Source: Paenibacillus marchantiophytorum
GTDB taxonomy: Bacteria > Bacillota > Bacilli > Paenibacillales > NBRC-103111
Direction: 5' to 3'
Length of the DNA: 64,000 bases
NCBI RefSeq assembly: GCF_014640555.1
Contig: NZ_BMHE01000017.1
Span: 1-64,000, forward strand
The notes below the pieces were generated by a model. That model saw only the letters and a program-made list of their open reading frames with translations, was not told the origin of the DNA and searched no databases. The position numbers and the translations under genes were made by a program. Of the stretch, positions 29,984 to 38,249 are shown piece after piece. The stretch's first letter is position 1, and each line of letters begins with the position of its first letter.

Positions 29984-30355
29984 ATGTTTAAATTCTCAAC
30001 CGCCCTTCTGCTTATGGGATTTGCTTGGAGTGACGATGTGCAGGCATGTGTAGGTGAAAGTGAACGATTCCTAGGCGCTGAAGTTATTGCGTATCAAGAA
30101 CCCGACCCTGAATATGCCAAATGGAGCCGTTTAGCTTTTCACGAAGCTGGCAAGGTGTACACCTTGCTTGATTACAAATATCTAGGACGTTCTATCGTTG
30201 CCTCTGGGGTAGCCCAGCAGCAATTCCGATTCTGGGTCAGACATCACGGTGTTGAATTCCCTCTGATTGTCTCCATTCGGTATGATCCAATCTCGGAAAA
30301 AGTTTTTACGATTGAAATGGCGCAAGAAAAAAGAGGGAACTTACAGATATTATAG
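29984..30355 (+). CDS. DUF3889-like small secreted protein
   Basis: This 123-residue protein has a short hydrophobic N-terminus (MFKFSTALLLMGFAWSDDVQA) that looks like a signal peptide. A domain with PDPEYAKWSRLAFHEAG, VYTLLDYKYLGRS, QFRFWVRHHGVEFPLIVSIRYDP and KVFTIEM follows. The EYAKW...DY...G...F.FW pattern is that of DUF3889, an uncharacterised Bacillales family. The ATG preceded by AAAGGTG at seven nt is chosen; a longer frame begins inside the upstream terminator and is not credible. The stop codon lies in the loop of a terminator shared with convergent rarA. Confidence 0.72.
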   Translation: MFKFSTALLLMGFAWSDDVQACVGESERFLGAEVIAYQEPDPEYAKWSRLAFHEAGKVYTLLDYKYLGRSIVASGVAQQQFRFWVRHHGVEFPLIVSIRYDPISEKVFTIEMAQEKRGNLQIL

Positions 30356-30382
30356 CTCTGTAGGCTTCCCTCTTCTTTTTTG
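30327..30382. terminator. Bidirectional terminator holding both stop codons
   Basis: AAAAAAGAGGGAA...TTCCCTCTTCTTTTTT with inner ACAG/CTGT pairing. The stop of the DUF3889 gene (30353-30355) and that of rarA (30350-30352) both lie in the loop, so each stem arm is also coding sequence. Confidence 0.85.
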
Positions 30383-31669
30383 TTGATTGAGCTTCATCTT
30401 CTCTTCCGTTCCTTGCTCACTGGCCTCGAAAATGATCTCCCTCTGAATTTCATCAGGCAAATATTGCTGGCGTACAAAGTGGCCGGGATAATTATGCGGA
30501 TACATATAGCCTTTATGTCCTAACTGATCAGCGCCTTTGTAGTGTGTATCTCTCAAATGCAGCGGTACATTCGCCGATTTCACTTGATCCATCAATTGCT
30601 CTGCGCGCATGATCGCCAGCGGGATTGAATTGGATTTAGGACTTTCTACGGCGAATAAAATTGCCTGGGAAATGATGTACTTCGATTCTGGCCATCCAAT
30701 CTTATGATAGGCATCCATAGCCGTCACAGACTGCACCATGGCCTGCGGGTTCGCCAGGCCAATATCTTCACTGCTGGCGACGATAAGGCGCCTCAGGAAC
30801 GTCATAGGGTCCATGCCGAGCTTCTCAACGGCATAGAGGAACCAGAACAGCGCGGCGTCACTGGAGCCGCGTATGCTCTTGTGAAAGGCGGACAAGACGT
30901 CATACTGCGTCGACTCGTCCGCTTTCACGATGGGGCGGCGGATCGACTCCTCCGCCACCTCAAGCGTGATCCGAACCGTACCATCCGGTTCGGGCGAAGT
31001 CGTCAGCGCGGCGAGTTCCAGCGCGTTGAGGGACCTCCGGATGTCGCCGTTGGCCATCCGGGCAATATGTTCCAGCGCCTCCTCCTGGGCGTGGAGGCGC
31101 ATGAATCCGAGCCCCTTCACGGGATCGGCAATCGCTCTTTGCATGGCGATGAGCGCATGCTCCGCCGTGAGCGGCTCGAGCTGAAACAGCGTCGAGCGCG
31201 ACAGCAGAGCCCCGTTCACATGGTGAAACGGGTTCTCTGTGGTCGCCCCGATGAAGATGAGGATGCCCTGCTCGACCGCAGGCAGCAGAGCATCCTGCCG
31301 CGAGGTGTTGAAGCGATGCACCTCGTCCAGGAAGAGGATGGTCTTACGTCCGTACATCGCTTTATTCGTCTTCGCCAGCTCGATAATCTCTCTGACGTCC
31401 TTAACCGAAGCGTCGACCGCGTTCAGCTTCATGAACTCCCCTTGGGTGCGGTTGGCGATGATGTTCGCCAAGGTTGTCTTGCCAGTCCCTGGCGGACCAT
31501 AAAGCAGGATCGAGGACACTTGGTCGGCTTCAATCGCTCTTCTTAGCAGCTTGCCTTTGCCGACGATTTGCTCCTGACCGATATATTCATCTAATGTCGT
31601 TGGCCGCATGCGGTCTGCGAGCAGCTTGCTGCTCGGCTCTTGAGATGAGGCATATGTAAATAAGTCCAT
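30350..31669 (-). CDS. rarA: Replication-associated recombination protein RarA
   Basis: RarA (MgsA in E. coli, YrvN in B. subtilis) is a clamp-loader-like AAA+ ATPase acting at stalled forks. The 439-residue protein has RPTTLDEYIGQEQIVG, Walker A YGPPGTGKTTLA, Walker B LFLDEVHRFN, sensor GATTENPFH, and the C-terminal tetramerisation region RDTHYKGADQLGHKGYMYPHN. I start at MDLFTYAS, which has AAGGA upstream and matches the family; upstream in-frame codons extend without support. It overlaps the convergent DUF3889 gene by 6 bp. The synteny with cymR and tcdA is that of B. subtilis. Confidence 0.95.
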   Translation of the reverse strand: MDLFTYASSQEPSSKLLADRMRPTTLDEYIGQEQIVGKGKLLRRAIEADQVSSILLYGPPGTGKTTLANIIANRTQGEFMKLNAVDASVKDVREIIELAKTNKAMYGRKTILFLDEVHRFNTSRQDALLPAVEQGILIFIGATTENPFHHVNGALLSRSTLFQLEPLTAEHALIAMQRAIADPVKGLGFMRLHAQEEALEHIARMANGDIRRSLNALELAALTTSPEPDGTVRITLEVAEESIRRPIVKADESTQYDVLSAFHKSIRGSSDAALFWFLYAVEKLGMDPMTFLRRLIVASSEDIGLANPQAMVQSVTAMDAYHKIGWPESKYIISQAILFAVESPKSNSIPLAIMRAEQLMDQVKSANVPLHLRDTHYKGADQLGHKGYMYPHNYPGHFVRQQYLPDEIQREIIFEASEQGTEEKMKLNQQKRRGKPTEL

Positions 31670-31803
31670 TGAATGAGTTTCCTTTGCTTTCATTTCTTTG
31701 CAACCATGGCCTTCATTATAACTCGGAGAAGAAAACATGTCATTTTTTCTGGCGGAGGGATTTTCAATCCCCAATGCTCACAAAAAGTGTGCAAAAGGAT
31801 GTC

Positions 31804-31888
31804 CCTGCGGATCGTTGTTCAACTATTTCGCTTTTTCGCTTTCAGAAAGAGCAGATTTACTGGAAATAGCGCCTCTACGATCCGCAGG
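31804..31888. repeat. 85-bp symmetric fold-back element
   Basis: The ends CCTGCGGATCGT and ACGATCCGCAGG are perfect 12-bp inverted repeats. Inside are CTATTTC/GAAATAG (7 bp) and CTTTC/GAAAG around the centre, separated by 7/7 and 9/13 nt internal loops. No transposase or direct repeat is visible. Confidence 0.7.
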
Positions 31889-32034
31889 AGCGCGAAATCG
31901 GCCAGTTTGTCACAAATAATGGATCGACGTTCCCCGAAAAAGAAAACGACTTCGCCGCCCTGAGAGATCACCCTCTTAGTAGCGACAAAACCTGTTAAGG
32001 GAACTAGAGGACGCTATATAGGCAAATAACAGGG

Positions 32035-32180
32035 ATGCTGGGGTATTAGCGAAACTACAGGGTCTTATTTCCACGAAAAACACTGAATTTGCCTTGAAAC
32101 AGCAAAATAGCGGACTGTAGTTCCCTCACCTCTGCGATATGGATACTTTTGGCTAGAATAGCGGACTGTAGCTCCCTCCA
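32035..32180. repeat. Dispersed noncoding repeat, copy 2
   Basis: Same-orientation relative of 118-290, matching in blocks such as ACTACAG, CTTATTTCC, AACAGCAAAATAGCG, CTGTAGTTCCCTC and GCGATATGGA. Confidence 0.7.
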
Positions 32181-32200
32181 AAACATATAAACTCTTATAT

Positions 32201-32236
32201 TTAAATTAAAATAACCTAGCCTGTGGCTAGGTTATC
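32201..32236 (-). terminator. Terminator of tcdA
   Basis: Perfect 10-bp stem ATAACCTAGC/GCTAGGTTAT with a TTTTAATTT tract on the minus strand. The same CTAGCC-loop-GGCTAG core occurs in the 303-bp repeats near 61-62 kb. Confidence 0.85.
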
Positions 32237-32277
32237 TACAATATTTGTGCGCTCGCTGATAAATAAACAAGCTAACG

Positions 32278-33036
32278 TCATCCTTGCTTTTTCAAACCAA
32301 TTTCCAACAATTCTTTCACAGCTACGCTCACCATAATCAAACCCGCAACTGGCGGAACGAAAGCATTGCTCGCCGGAGGCTGCTTTGCTTTGCGAATTTC
32401 AGGCGCATTCGCCGGAACAATTTGTTGCGTGACATCTTCGCGCGGCTTCATTGGCTCTTCTGTCGAGAAGACGACTTTCACGCCTTTTTTGATGCCTTCT
32501 TTGCGCAATTTTTGTCGCACAACACGAGCGATAGGGTCCATGCTGGTTTTGGAAATATCCGCAACTTTGAACAGCGAAGGATCCATTTTATTCGCCGCTC
32601 CCATGCTCGAAACAATTGGAATCTTGCGCTCCAGACACTGCTTGATCAGATGAATTTTGTAGGAAATCGTGTCGCTGGCATCGAGCACATAGTCGATGTT
32701 GTGAGCGAAAACTTCTTCATACGTTTCCTCTGTATAGAACATCCTCAGCGCGATTACATCGCACTCCGGATTAATTAATTTGATTCGGTCCCGCATCAGA
32801 TCAGCTTTGGGCTGACCAACAGTCGTCGTGAGGGCATGAATTTGTCGGTTGATATTAGTAATATCAACGACATCCTTGTCGATCAGAATTAGACGGCCAA
32901 CGCCTGTACGCGCCAACGCTTCGGCAGCGATAGAACCTACGCCACCGATCCCTAGCACAGCGACCGTGCTGTTCTTCATGATTTCAAGGCCTTCAGGCCC
33001 AATGGCTAGTTCCGTCCGCGAAAATTGGTGAAGCAT
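32278..33036 (-). CDS. tcdA: tRNA threonylcarbamoyladenosine dehydratase TcdA (YrvM)
   Basis: This E1-like ThiF/MoeB-fold enzyme cyclises t6A37 to ct6A in ANN-decoding tRNAs using ATP. The 252-residue protein has SRTELAIG, the nucleotide motif VLGIGGVGSIAAEALARTG, LIDKDVVDITNINRQ, and DASDTISYKIHLI, with GAANKMDPSLFKVADIS later. No zinc CxxC pairs are present, as expected for TcdA rather than ThiF/MoeB. It is the downstream gene of hisS-aspS-tcdA, 24 nt after aspS, so probably one transcription unit ended by the 32.2-kb terminator. Confidence 0.93.
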   Translation of the reverse strand: MLHQFSRTELAIGPEGLEIMKNSTVAVLGIGGVGSIAAEALARTGVGRLILIDKDVVDITNINRQIHALTTTVGQPKADLMRDRIKLINPECDVIALRMFYTEETYEEVFAHNIDYVLDASDTISYKIHLIKQCLERKIPIVSSMGAANKMDPSLFKVADISKTSMDPIARVVRQKLRKEGIKKGVKVVFSTEEPMKPREDVTQQIVPANAPEIRKAKQPPASNAFVPPVAGLIMVSVAVKELLEIGLKKQG

Positions 33037-33060
33037 AGATACACTTCCTCTTCCGTGTTC

Positions 33061-34842
33061 TTAAGCTTTGGCAGCAGGCTGCTTAAGCGCTGTGCGAATG
33101 GACAGCTGCTCCAGCTGTTTGTCTTCTACCGTACTTGGGGCATCCATCAACAAGTCTGTTGCATTCGCTGTTTTCGGGAATGCAATCGTTTCGCGCAAGT
33201 TGGTGCGGCCTGTGATCAGCATGACCAAACGGTCAAAACCAAAAGCAAAACCACCGTGCGGAGGCGTGCCATATTCAAAAGCTTCCAGCAAGTATCCAAA
33301 TTGCTTCGTAGCTTCTTCTTTGGAGAATCCGAGTGCTGTGAACATTTTCTCTTGCACTTCGCGTTGGTAAATCCGCATCGAGCCCCCGCCCACTTCGTAG
33401 CCGTTGAGCACAAGGTCGTATGCTTGCGCACGAATTTGACCGGGATCTGTATCGAAGAAATGAATATCTTCTTCACGTGGACGTGTGAACGGATGGTGTT
33501 CTGCTACATAGCGCTTCGCTTCTTCGTCATAGCCGAGAAGTGGGAAGTCTACAACCCACGCATATTTGAATTTGGAGTCATCGATCAGACCGAGTTGACG
33601 TCCGATTCTCAGACGAAGGTTACCGAGAACATCAGCCACAACTTTCTTCTTGTCAGCGGAGAACAGAAGCAAATCTCCTTCTTCCACGCCAAGACGCTCC
33701 GTTAACGCAGCAATTTCGGCTTCATTGAAGAATTTCACAATTGGCCCCTTGAATTCGCCGTCTTTCACTTGAATCCAAGCCAGACCTTTGGCACCATAAC
33801 GTGCAGCAAATGGCAGCAGGTCATCAATTTCCTTACGGCTCCAAGTTCCGCAGCCTTTGGCGTTCAATGCTTTTACTTGCCCGCCGCCTTTAACTACATT
33901 CGCGAATACTTGAACGCCGGAAGTCTCAACGATATCCGATACATCTTCAAGCTCCAAACCAAAACGCAGATCCGGTTTATCAGAACCATATTTGGCCATC
34001 GCATCAGCATGCGTAATACGTTGGAATGGACGCGGGATTTCAACTTGCGCTGTTTCTTTCATAAGCTTCACGACAAGTTCTTCCAAAATCTCAAAAAGCT
34101 GATCCTGGGACAGGAAGGACGTCTCAATGTCGACTTGGGTGAATTCAGGTTGACGATCTGCGCGAAGATCCTCATCACGGAAACAACGTGCGATTTGGTA
34201 ATAACGCTCTATTCCGCTTACCATCAACAACTGCTTGAAAATTTGCGGAGATTGCGGCAGCGCGAAAAATTCGCCCGGATGCACGCGGCTTGGCACCAAG
34301 TAATCACGAGCGCCTTCTGGTGAGCTTTTTGTCAAAATTGGTGTTTCCACATCGATGAAGCCTTGAGCATCCAAGAAGTTGCGGAAAATATTGGAAGCTT
34401 TGGAGCGCAGCATCAACGTTTTTTGCATTTCCGGACGACGCAGATCCAGATAACGATATTTCAAGCGAACCGCTTCATCAACATCAACCCCGTCTTCAAT
34501 GAAGAACGGAGGCGTTTTGGCTGCATTCATGATTTCAATCTCGGTAACTTGAATTTCAATTTCACCTGTTGGGATGTTTTTGTTCACGGTCTCAGCGTCA
34601 CGTTCAACGACTTTACCTTTGATCGCAAGCACGTACTCATTACGCGCGCGGTCAGCGATCGCAAGAGCATCCCCTGAGAAATCAGGGTTAAATACGGTTT
34701 GAACAAGTCCGCTGCGGTCGCGCAAATCAATGAATAGTACGCCGCCTAAATCACGTCTTCTTTGTACCCACCCGTTTAATGTAACTGTTTGTCCTACCTG
34801 ATCTTTCGTAAGCTGCCCGCAATGATGTGTTTTTAGCATCAT
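33061..34842 (-). CDS. aspS: Aspartyl-tRNA synthetase
   Basis: This class II synthetase has 593 residues. The N-terminal OB-fold anticodon domain ([26 protein letters not shown]) is followed by motif 2 ([20 protein letters not shown]), the bacterial GAD insertion domain in the middle, and motif 3 ([15 protein letters not shown]). The start is ATG-ATG with AGGAGG eight nt upstream. It is separated from hisS by about 110 bp that contain two tandem hairpin repeats, and is expressed from the hisS T-box leader. Whether it charges only tRNA-Asp cannot be decided here. Confidence 0.96.
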   Translation of the reverse strand: MMLKTHHCGQLTKDQVGQTVTLNGWVQRRRDLGGVLFIDLRDRSGLVQTVFNPDFSGDALAIADRARNEYVLAIKGKVVERDAETVNKNIPTGEIEIQVTEIEIMNAAKTPPFFIEDGVDVDEAVRLKYRYLDLRRPEMQKTLMLRSKASNIFRNFLDAQGFIDVETPILTKSSPEGARDYLVPSRVHPGEFFALPQSPQIFKQLLMVSGIERYYQIARCFRDEDLRADRQPEFTQVDIETSFLSQDQLFEILEELVVKLMKETAQVEIPRPFQRITHADAMAKYGSDKPDLRFGLELEDVSDIVETSGVQVFANVVKGGGQVKALNAKGCGTWSRKEIDDLLPFAARYGAKGLAWIQVKDGEFKGPIVKFFNEAEIAALTERLGVEEGDLLLFSADKKKVVADVLGNLRLRIGRQLGLIDDSKFKYAWVVDFPLLGYDEEAKRYVAEHHPFTRPREEDIHFFDTDPGQIRAQAYDLVLNGYEVGGGSMRIYQREVQEKMFTALGFSKEEATKQFGYLLEAFEYGTPPHGGFAFGFDRLVMLITGRTNLRETIAFPKTANATDLLMDAPSTVEDKQLEQLSIRTALKQPAAKA

Positions 34843-34862
34843 GATTGTTTCCTCCTAATATA

Positions 34863-34947
34863 GGGATCTTTGAGCGGAGCTCAAAGTCTCTCCTTTGTGG
34901 GATCTTTGAGCCAGAGCTCAAAGTCTCTCCTTTTGTGGGATCTTTGA
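34863..34947 (-). repeat. Tandem hairpin repeats between hisS and aspS
   Basis: Two units of 36 and 38 bp (34863-34898 and 34899-34936) plus an 11-bp partial third. Each unit contains a perfect CTTTGAGC/GCTCAAAG stem and, on the transcribed strand, an AAAGGAGAG sequence resembling a ribosome binding site. Confidence 0.85.
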
Positions 34948-34951
34948 TCAT

Positions 34952-36217
34952 CTATTGGAATAGTGTCTTAGCTGCGTTCGAACCAATATCCACTAAACTA
35001 ACCGTTAATTGAGCGCCTGTATCCATTTTCTTCAGCGTAATTTCGCCGCGCGCTAACTCGTCATCTCCAAGGATGGCCACGTAGGTTGCTTGAAACCGGT
35101 CAGCCGATTTCATTTGCGCCTTCATTTTGCGCCCTTGGTAGTCCTTCTCAGCTTTGATTCCTTGTACTCTCAGCTGGTGCAGCAGCTTCGTAACTTCCTT
35201 CTCAGCCGCTTCCCCTAAACCAATCAAGTAGACGTCCAGCGGGTCCGGCTTCGGAATTTCTACACCTTGCGCCTGTAGAACGAGCAGTATACGCTCGAGT
35301 CCCAGACCCAAGCCAACGCCCGGCTGATCGTTGCCATGGCCGCCGATTTGCTCAACCAAGCCATTGTAGCGTCCGCCTCCGCCAATCGTATCAATTGCAC
35401 CAATACCAGCTGCTTTGTACTCAAAAGCGGTATGTGTGTAATAATCCAAACCGCGAACAAGTCGAGGATTAATGCGGAATGGAATCTCCATAGCTGTCAA
35501 ATGCTCTTTCACTTGATCGAAGTGAGTGCGGCATTCTTCGTCCAGAAATTCCAGAATATCAGGAGCGCCTTCGCCAAATTTCTGATCGATTTTACAATCC
35601 AGCAGACGCATTGGGTTGCGTTCGTAGCGAATTTGACAATCTTTGCACATCTGATCTTTCACAGGGGCAAAAAACGCCTGCAACTGCTCGCGGTAAGCCG
35701 CGCGGACAGAAGGTGTGCCGACCGAGTTAATTTCCACGGTAACTTCCTTCAGACCGATTTCTTTGTAGAAGGTGTAGCCCAGCGCTATGACTTCAGCATC
35801 TATACTAGGATCAACTGAACCAAACGCTTCGATACCGAATTGGTGGAACTGGCGGTATCGACCTGCTTGAGGCTGTTCGTAGCGGAACATGGGTCCCACA
35901 TAATACAGCTTGGTAAGATCAGGTATTCCGTAAAGCTTATTTTCCACATACGCTCTAACAACCCCGGCAGTGCCCTCGGGACGAAGTGTCATGCTGCGGT
36001 TCCCCTTGTCGAGGAAAGTGTACATTTCTTTGCCTACGATATCCGTAGTTTCTCCGACACCTCTGATAAACAGTTCAGTCTCTTCGAAGATCGGGGAACG
36101 AATTTCTTTGTAATTAAAACGCTGGCACAACTCTCTTGCCTTGTTCTCCAGATACTGCCACTTCTCCACCTCGCCGGGAAGAAGATCTTGTGTGCCTTTT
36201 GGCTTTTGGATGCTCAT
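34952..36217 (-). CDS. hisS: Histidyl-tRNA synthetase
   Basis: This 421-residue class II synthetase begins with KPKGTQDLLPGE. Motif 1 region is YKEIRSPIFEETELFIRG, motif 2 is MFRYEQPQAGRYRQFHQFG, and the histidine signatures are LVRGLDYYTHTAFEYK and GGGRYNGLVEQIGG. A C-terminal anticodon-binding domain is present (VYLIGLGEAAEKE onward). It is the first gene of hisS-aspS-tcdA, preceded by a T-box leader and a near-consensus promoter, so the operon is likely induced by an uncharged tRNA. Confidence 0.97.
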   Translation of the reverse strand: MSIQKPKGTQDLLPGEVEKWQYLENKARELCQRFNYKEIRSPIFEETELFIRGVGETTDIVGKEMYTFLDKGNRSMTLRPEGTAGVVRAYVENKLYGIPDLTKLYYVGPMFRYEQPQAGRYRQFHQFGIEAFGSVDPSIDAEVIALGYTFYKEIGLKEVTVEINSVGTPSVRAAYREQLQAFFAPVKDQMCKDCQIRYERNPMRLLDCKIDQKFGEGAPDILEFLDEECRTHFDQVKEHLTAMEIPFRINPRLVRGLDYYTHTAFEYKAAGIGAIDTIGGGGRYNGLVEQIGGHGNDQPGVGLGLGLERILLVLQAQGVEIPKPDPLDVYLIGLGEAAEKEVTKLLHQLRVQGIKAEKDYQGRKMKAQMKSADRFQATYVAILGDDELARGEITLKKMDTGAQLTVSLVDIGSNAAKTLFQ

Positions 36218-36234
36218 ATGGTCAACCTCCCTTT

Positions 36235-36571
36235 ATCTCATGCAAATAGCAAAAAATCCCCCATCCCCGACAAACGTCAGGGACGAGAGATTTGATTAAC
36301 AAATTCACCCGTGGTACCACCCACATTCAGAACGGCAAGATAGCTAGGCCATCCAACTCACATTCTGCTCTTGACGGTTAACGCCCGCTACACGCACAAC
36401 AGCTACTAAGTTAGTCGACAAATGTCGATGCACGGTTCCCAGTTGGTCCTCAGGGAGGTCTTTTGGCTCGCTCATCATTAGGAAGCTTCCAGCCTAGGCT
36501 TCCTTCTCTGACAATGTGGGGGCGAATTACTTTGTCCCTTCAATGGATCACAAAAGTATCGAATTACAATA
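36235..36571 (-). ncRNA. T-box riboswitch of hisS-aspS
   Basis: On the minus strand GTGGGTGGTACCACGGGTG (about 36305-36323) is the T-box core, with ACCACG in place of the usual ACCGCG. A terminator follows (36253-36288, ATCTCTCGTCCC...GGGGATGGGGGAT, then T6). hisS-aspS leaders may carry His or Asp specifiers; I could not decide which, as candidate GAC and CAT triplets lie close together in Stem I. Confidence 0.9.
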
Positions 36572-36577
36572 TTGTTT

Positions 36578-36606
36578 ATTGTAAACATTGGCAGAAGTAA
36601 AGTCAA
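36578..36606 (-). promoter_or_regulatory. Sigma-A promoter of hisS operon
   Basis: Minus strand TTGACT, 17-nt spacer, TACAAT; start expected near 36571 at the T-box leader. Confidence 0.75.
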
Positions 36607-36646
36607 GAGACAGACGTCTATTTACAAAACGACTACACTATATTAG

Positions 36647-36952
36647 TTAATGAGAGTCCGCCCACTTTTGCAACTCATCCATAACTGGCTTGAGCCCTTT
36701 GCCTTTGGGTGTCAACTCATATTCAATCCGAACCGGCGTTTCGGGGTATACGTGACGAATAATGATCTCAGCAGCCTCAAGCTCCTTGAATCTCTCCGAA
36801 AGCATCCGGTCGCTCATGCTGGGAATGAGAACGGATATATCTTTGAAACGCTTAGGTCCTGATAACAAGACATGCACGATAAGCCCTGTCCATCGCTTAC
36901 CCAGAAGTTCAAACGCATTTTCGAATTTCGGGCATAGTTGATAGTCTTCCAT
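36647..36952 (-). CDS. HxlR (DUF24) family transcriptional regulator
   Basis: This 101-residue winged-helix regulator has the family start MEDYQLCPKFENAFELLGKRWTGLI, the recognition region FKDISVLIPSMSDRMLSERFKELE, and the wing RIEYELTPKGKGL. Cys7 lies where YodB/CatR of B. subtilis carry their redox-sensing Cys6, so thiol or quinone sensing is plausible. It is divergent from a DoxX gene, which is the typical target of such regulators. The ATG with GAGGAG at nine nt is chosen; an ATG three codons upstream touches the ribosome binding site. A subtype-A palindrome precedes it. Confidence 0.85.
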   Translation of the reverse strand: MEDYQLCPKFENAFELLGKRWTGLIVHVLLSGPKRFKDISVLIPSMSDRMLSERFKELEAAEIIIRHVYPETPVRIEYELTPKGKGLKPVMDELQKWADSH

Positions 36953-36962
36953 ATAAATCATC

Positions 36963-37000
36963 TCCTCAGAGTTTTCTTACGAAAACTTGCATCATAAGCT
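36963..37000 (-). repeat. Shine-Dalgarno-adjacent palindrome, subtype A (hxlR)
   Basis: Minus strand AGCTTATGATGCAAGTTTTC, GTAA, GAAAAC, TCTG, AGGAG. The 13-nt core GATGCAAGTTTTC is identical to the pdhB copy at 6937-6978; the four loop bases differ. Confidence 0.75.
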
Positions 37001-37027
37001 TATGATTAACAATTTTAACATAGTCGC

Positions 37028-37057
37028 TTGACAAAAGTAAGTGCTTCGTAATAATAT
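37028..37057 (+). promoter_or_regulatory. doxX promoter with direct repeats
   Basis: TTGACA (37028-37033), 18-nt spacer, TAATAT (37052-37057). AAAGTAAGT occurs twice, inside the spacer at about 37034 and downstream of the -10 at about 37066. These are candidate binding sites for the divergent HxlR protein. Confidence 0.65.
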
Positions 37058-37111
37058 ACTAACATAAAGTAAGTTGTTAAACAAAATATATTTAAAGAGA
37101 AGTTGTTAGTA

Positions 37112-37504
37112 ATGGCTTTAGGTCTTCTTATTATTCGTTTGGTCATAGGGTTAACATTCGCGGCGCACGGTACACAGAAATTATTTGGATGGTTCGGGGG
37201 CTATGGTCCAAAAGGAACTGGAGGCTTCTTTGATTCCATAGGTATTAAGCCGGGGGTCTTGATGGCTGTGCTTGCAGGTCTAGCGGAGCTTGGCGGAGGC
37301 CTTCTCTTCGCCGCAGGCCTTTGGACATGGTTAGGAGCCGCGCTCATGGCGTTGACTATGCTCATCGCCATGCTTAAAGTGCACGGTAAGAATGGTTTCT
37401 GGGTTACTTCCAATGGAATTGAGTACAATTTAGTATTGCTTGCAATCGCTGTTGGCGTTGCCCTCATCGGTGCCGGCGATTATTCCTTCGATGCTTTGAT
37501 GTAA
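37112..37504 (+). CDS. DoxX family membrane protein
   Basis: This 130-residue, four-helix membrane protein of the DoxX/CatD type has LIIRLVIGLTFAAHGTQKLFGWFGGYG, GGFFDSIGIKPGVLMAVLAGLAELGGGLLF, and a C-terminal helix ending in GAGDYSFD. B. subtilis CatD belongs to this family and, with CatE, counters catechol/quinone stress under YodB/CatR. Pairing with a Cys-containing HxlR regulator suggests a similar quinone or thiol stress role, but no dioxygenase gene is present here. The ATG is used; a TTG three codons earlier is too near the GAGAAG site. Confidence 0.88.
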   Translation: MALGLLIIRLVIGLTFAAHGTQKLFGWFGGYGPKGTGGFFDSIGIKPGVLMAVLAGLAELGGGLLFAAGLWTWLGAALMALTMLIAMLKVHGKNGFWVTSNGIEYNLVLLAIAVGVALIGAGDYSFDALM

Positions 37505-37593
37505 AGTAGATAAACGCCAAACGCGCGTGAACATGGTGAGGGAGTCACTCTCCAACACTACATTCGTGGTAAGCTTCGCTCACCCAAAACTAG

Positions 37594-37635
37594 AAAAAGG
37601 AGTTAAGCGGCTTGTACGCTTAGCTCCTTTTTTTG
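37594..37635 (+). terminator. Terminator of doxX
   Basis: AAGGAG...AAGCG/CGCTT...CTCCTT stem followed by T7. Confidence 0.88.
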
Positions 37636-37725
37636 CATCCACGGGTGTTTTATACGCCGTCCTGCAGCTTTTGTACACCAGAAGCCCGCAAGCAAACAAA
37701 GTATGAGCACCAGGAACGGGCAAAG

Positions 37726-37962
37726 CTGAGTATCAGAGTCGCCCTTTCAGGTGAGATAAGGTTGAATTTCAGCGTTACTGCAGCGATTGAAGCTACAACG
37801 AGAGCTGTAACATTGAAAAACAGCGTTAACAGGCATAGCTGAGCACCAAAAACGACACATCGGGTGAGATAAGGTTGAAATTCAGCGTTACTGCAGCGTT
37901 TGAAGCCACATCAAGAGCTGTAACGTCGAAAAACAGCGTTAACAGGCAAGGCTGAGCACCAC
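37726..37962. repeat. Tandem duplication, 113-bp period
   Basis: Two units share GCTGAG, GTGAGATAAGGTTGAA, TTCAGCGTTACTGCAGCG, AGAGCTGTAAC and GAAAAACAGCGTTAACAGGCA. GTGAGATAAG starts at 37751 and again at 37864. Each unit contains several CAGCGTTA or TAACGCTG-like pieces that can pair. No coding potential seen. Confidence 0.85.
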
Positions 37963-37981
37963 CAGCCGCCTCCCCATCAAC

Positions 37982-38190
37982 TTGGCAATCTAATGAACAG
38001 TAGGAGGCTTATTGACGGGAAAATGGGCATCATTGGCAACCTAATGAACTGGATTGTCCTTATGGAGCAGCCTACAAGCGGAATGGTGTGCATTTGCATC
38101 AAATAACGCAGCGAGAATTCGTTAGATTTTCAAAATGAACCATTTTGATCATATAAAGGTTAATGAGTTCGTAAGAGGGCGACCTTCAGA
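37982..38190 (-). repeat. Solitary inverted relative of the 303-bp repeat
   Basis: Compared with the reverse complement of the 60.9-62.1 kb unit it keeps ATCTAATGAAC-GTAGG, CTTAT-GAC-GGAAAATGG, AATGAAC, TTCGTTAGATTTTCA-ATGA and GAGTTCGT-AG-GGG in the same order. The middle is diverged and shortened. Confidence 0.7.
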
Positions 38191-38249
38191 ATCAACGTCC
38201 ACTTCGGTCATTAGCACAGCACTTTTTGACGTGTCCACAAAAGAAAATA

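Larger units (their letters stand above)
31670..32277. other. Gene-free region with repeat, fold-back element and terminator
   Basis: These 600 bases between rarA and tcdA hold no supported gene. They contain the 85-bp fold-back at 31804-31888, the second copy of the dispersed repeat (32035-32180) and the tcdA terminator. A 48-codon GTG frame on the minus strand across the fold-back has no convincing ribosome binding site. Confidence 0.6.

Noticed and set aside
30704-31546. 280-codon plus-strand frame opposite rarA
   Set aside because: Arg/His-rich antisense frame inside a well-defined AAA+ gene; no ribosome binding site.
31804-31888. Insertion sequence remnant
   Set aside because: Inverted ends are present but there is no transposase fragment and no target-site duplication that I can see.
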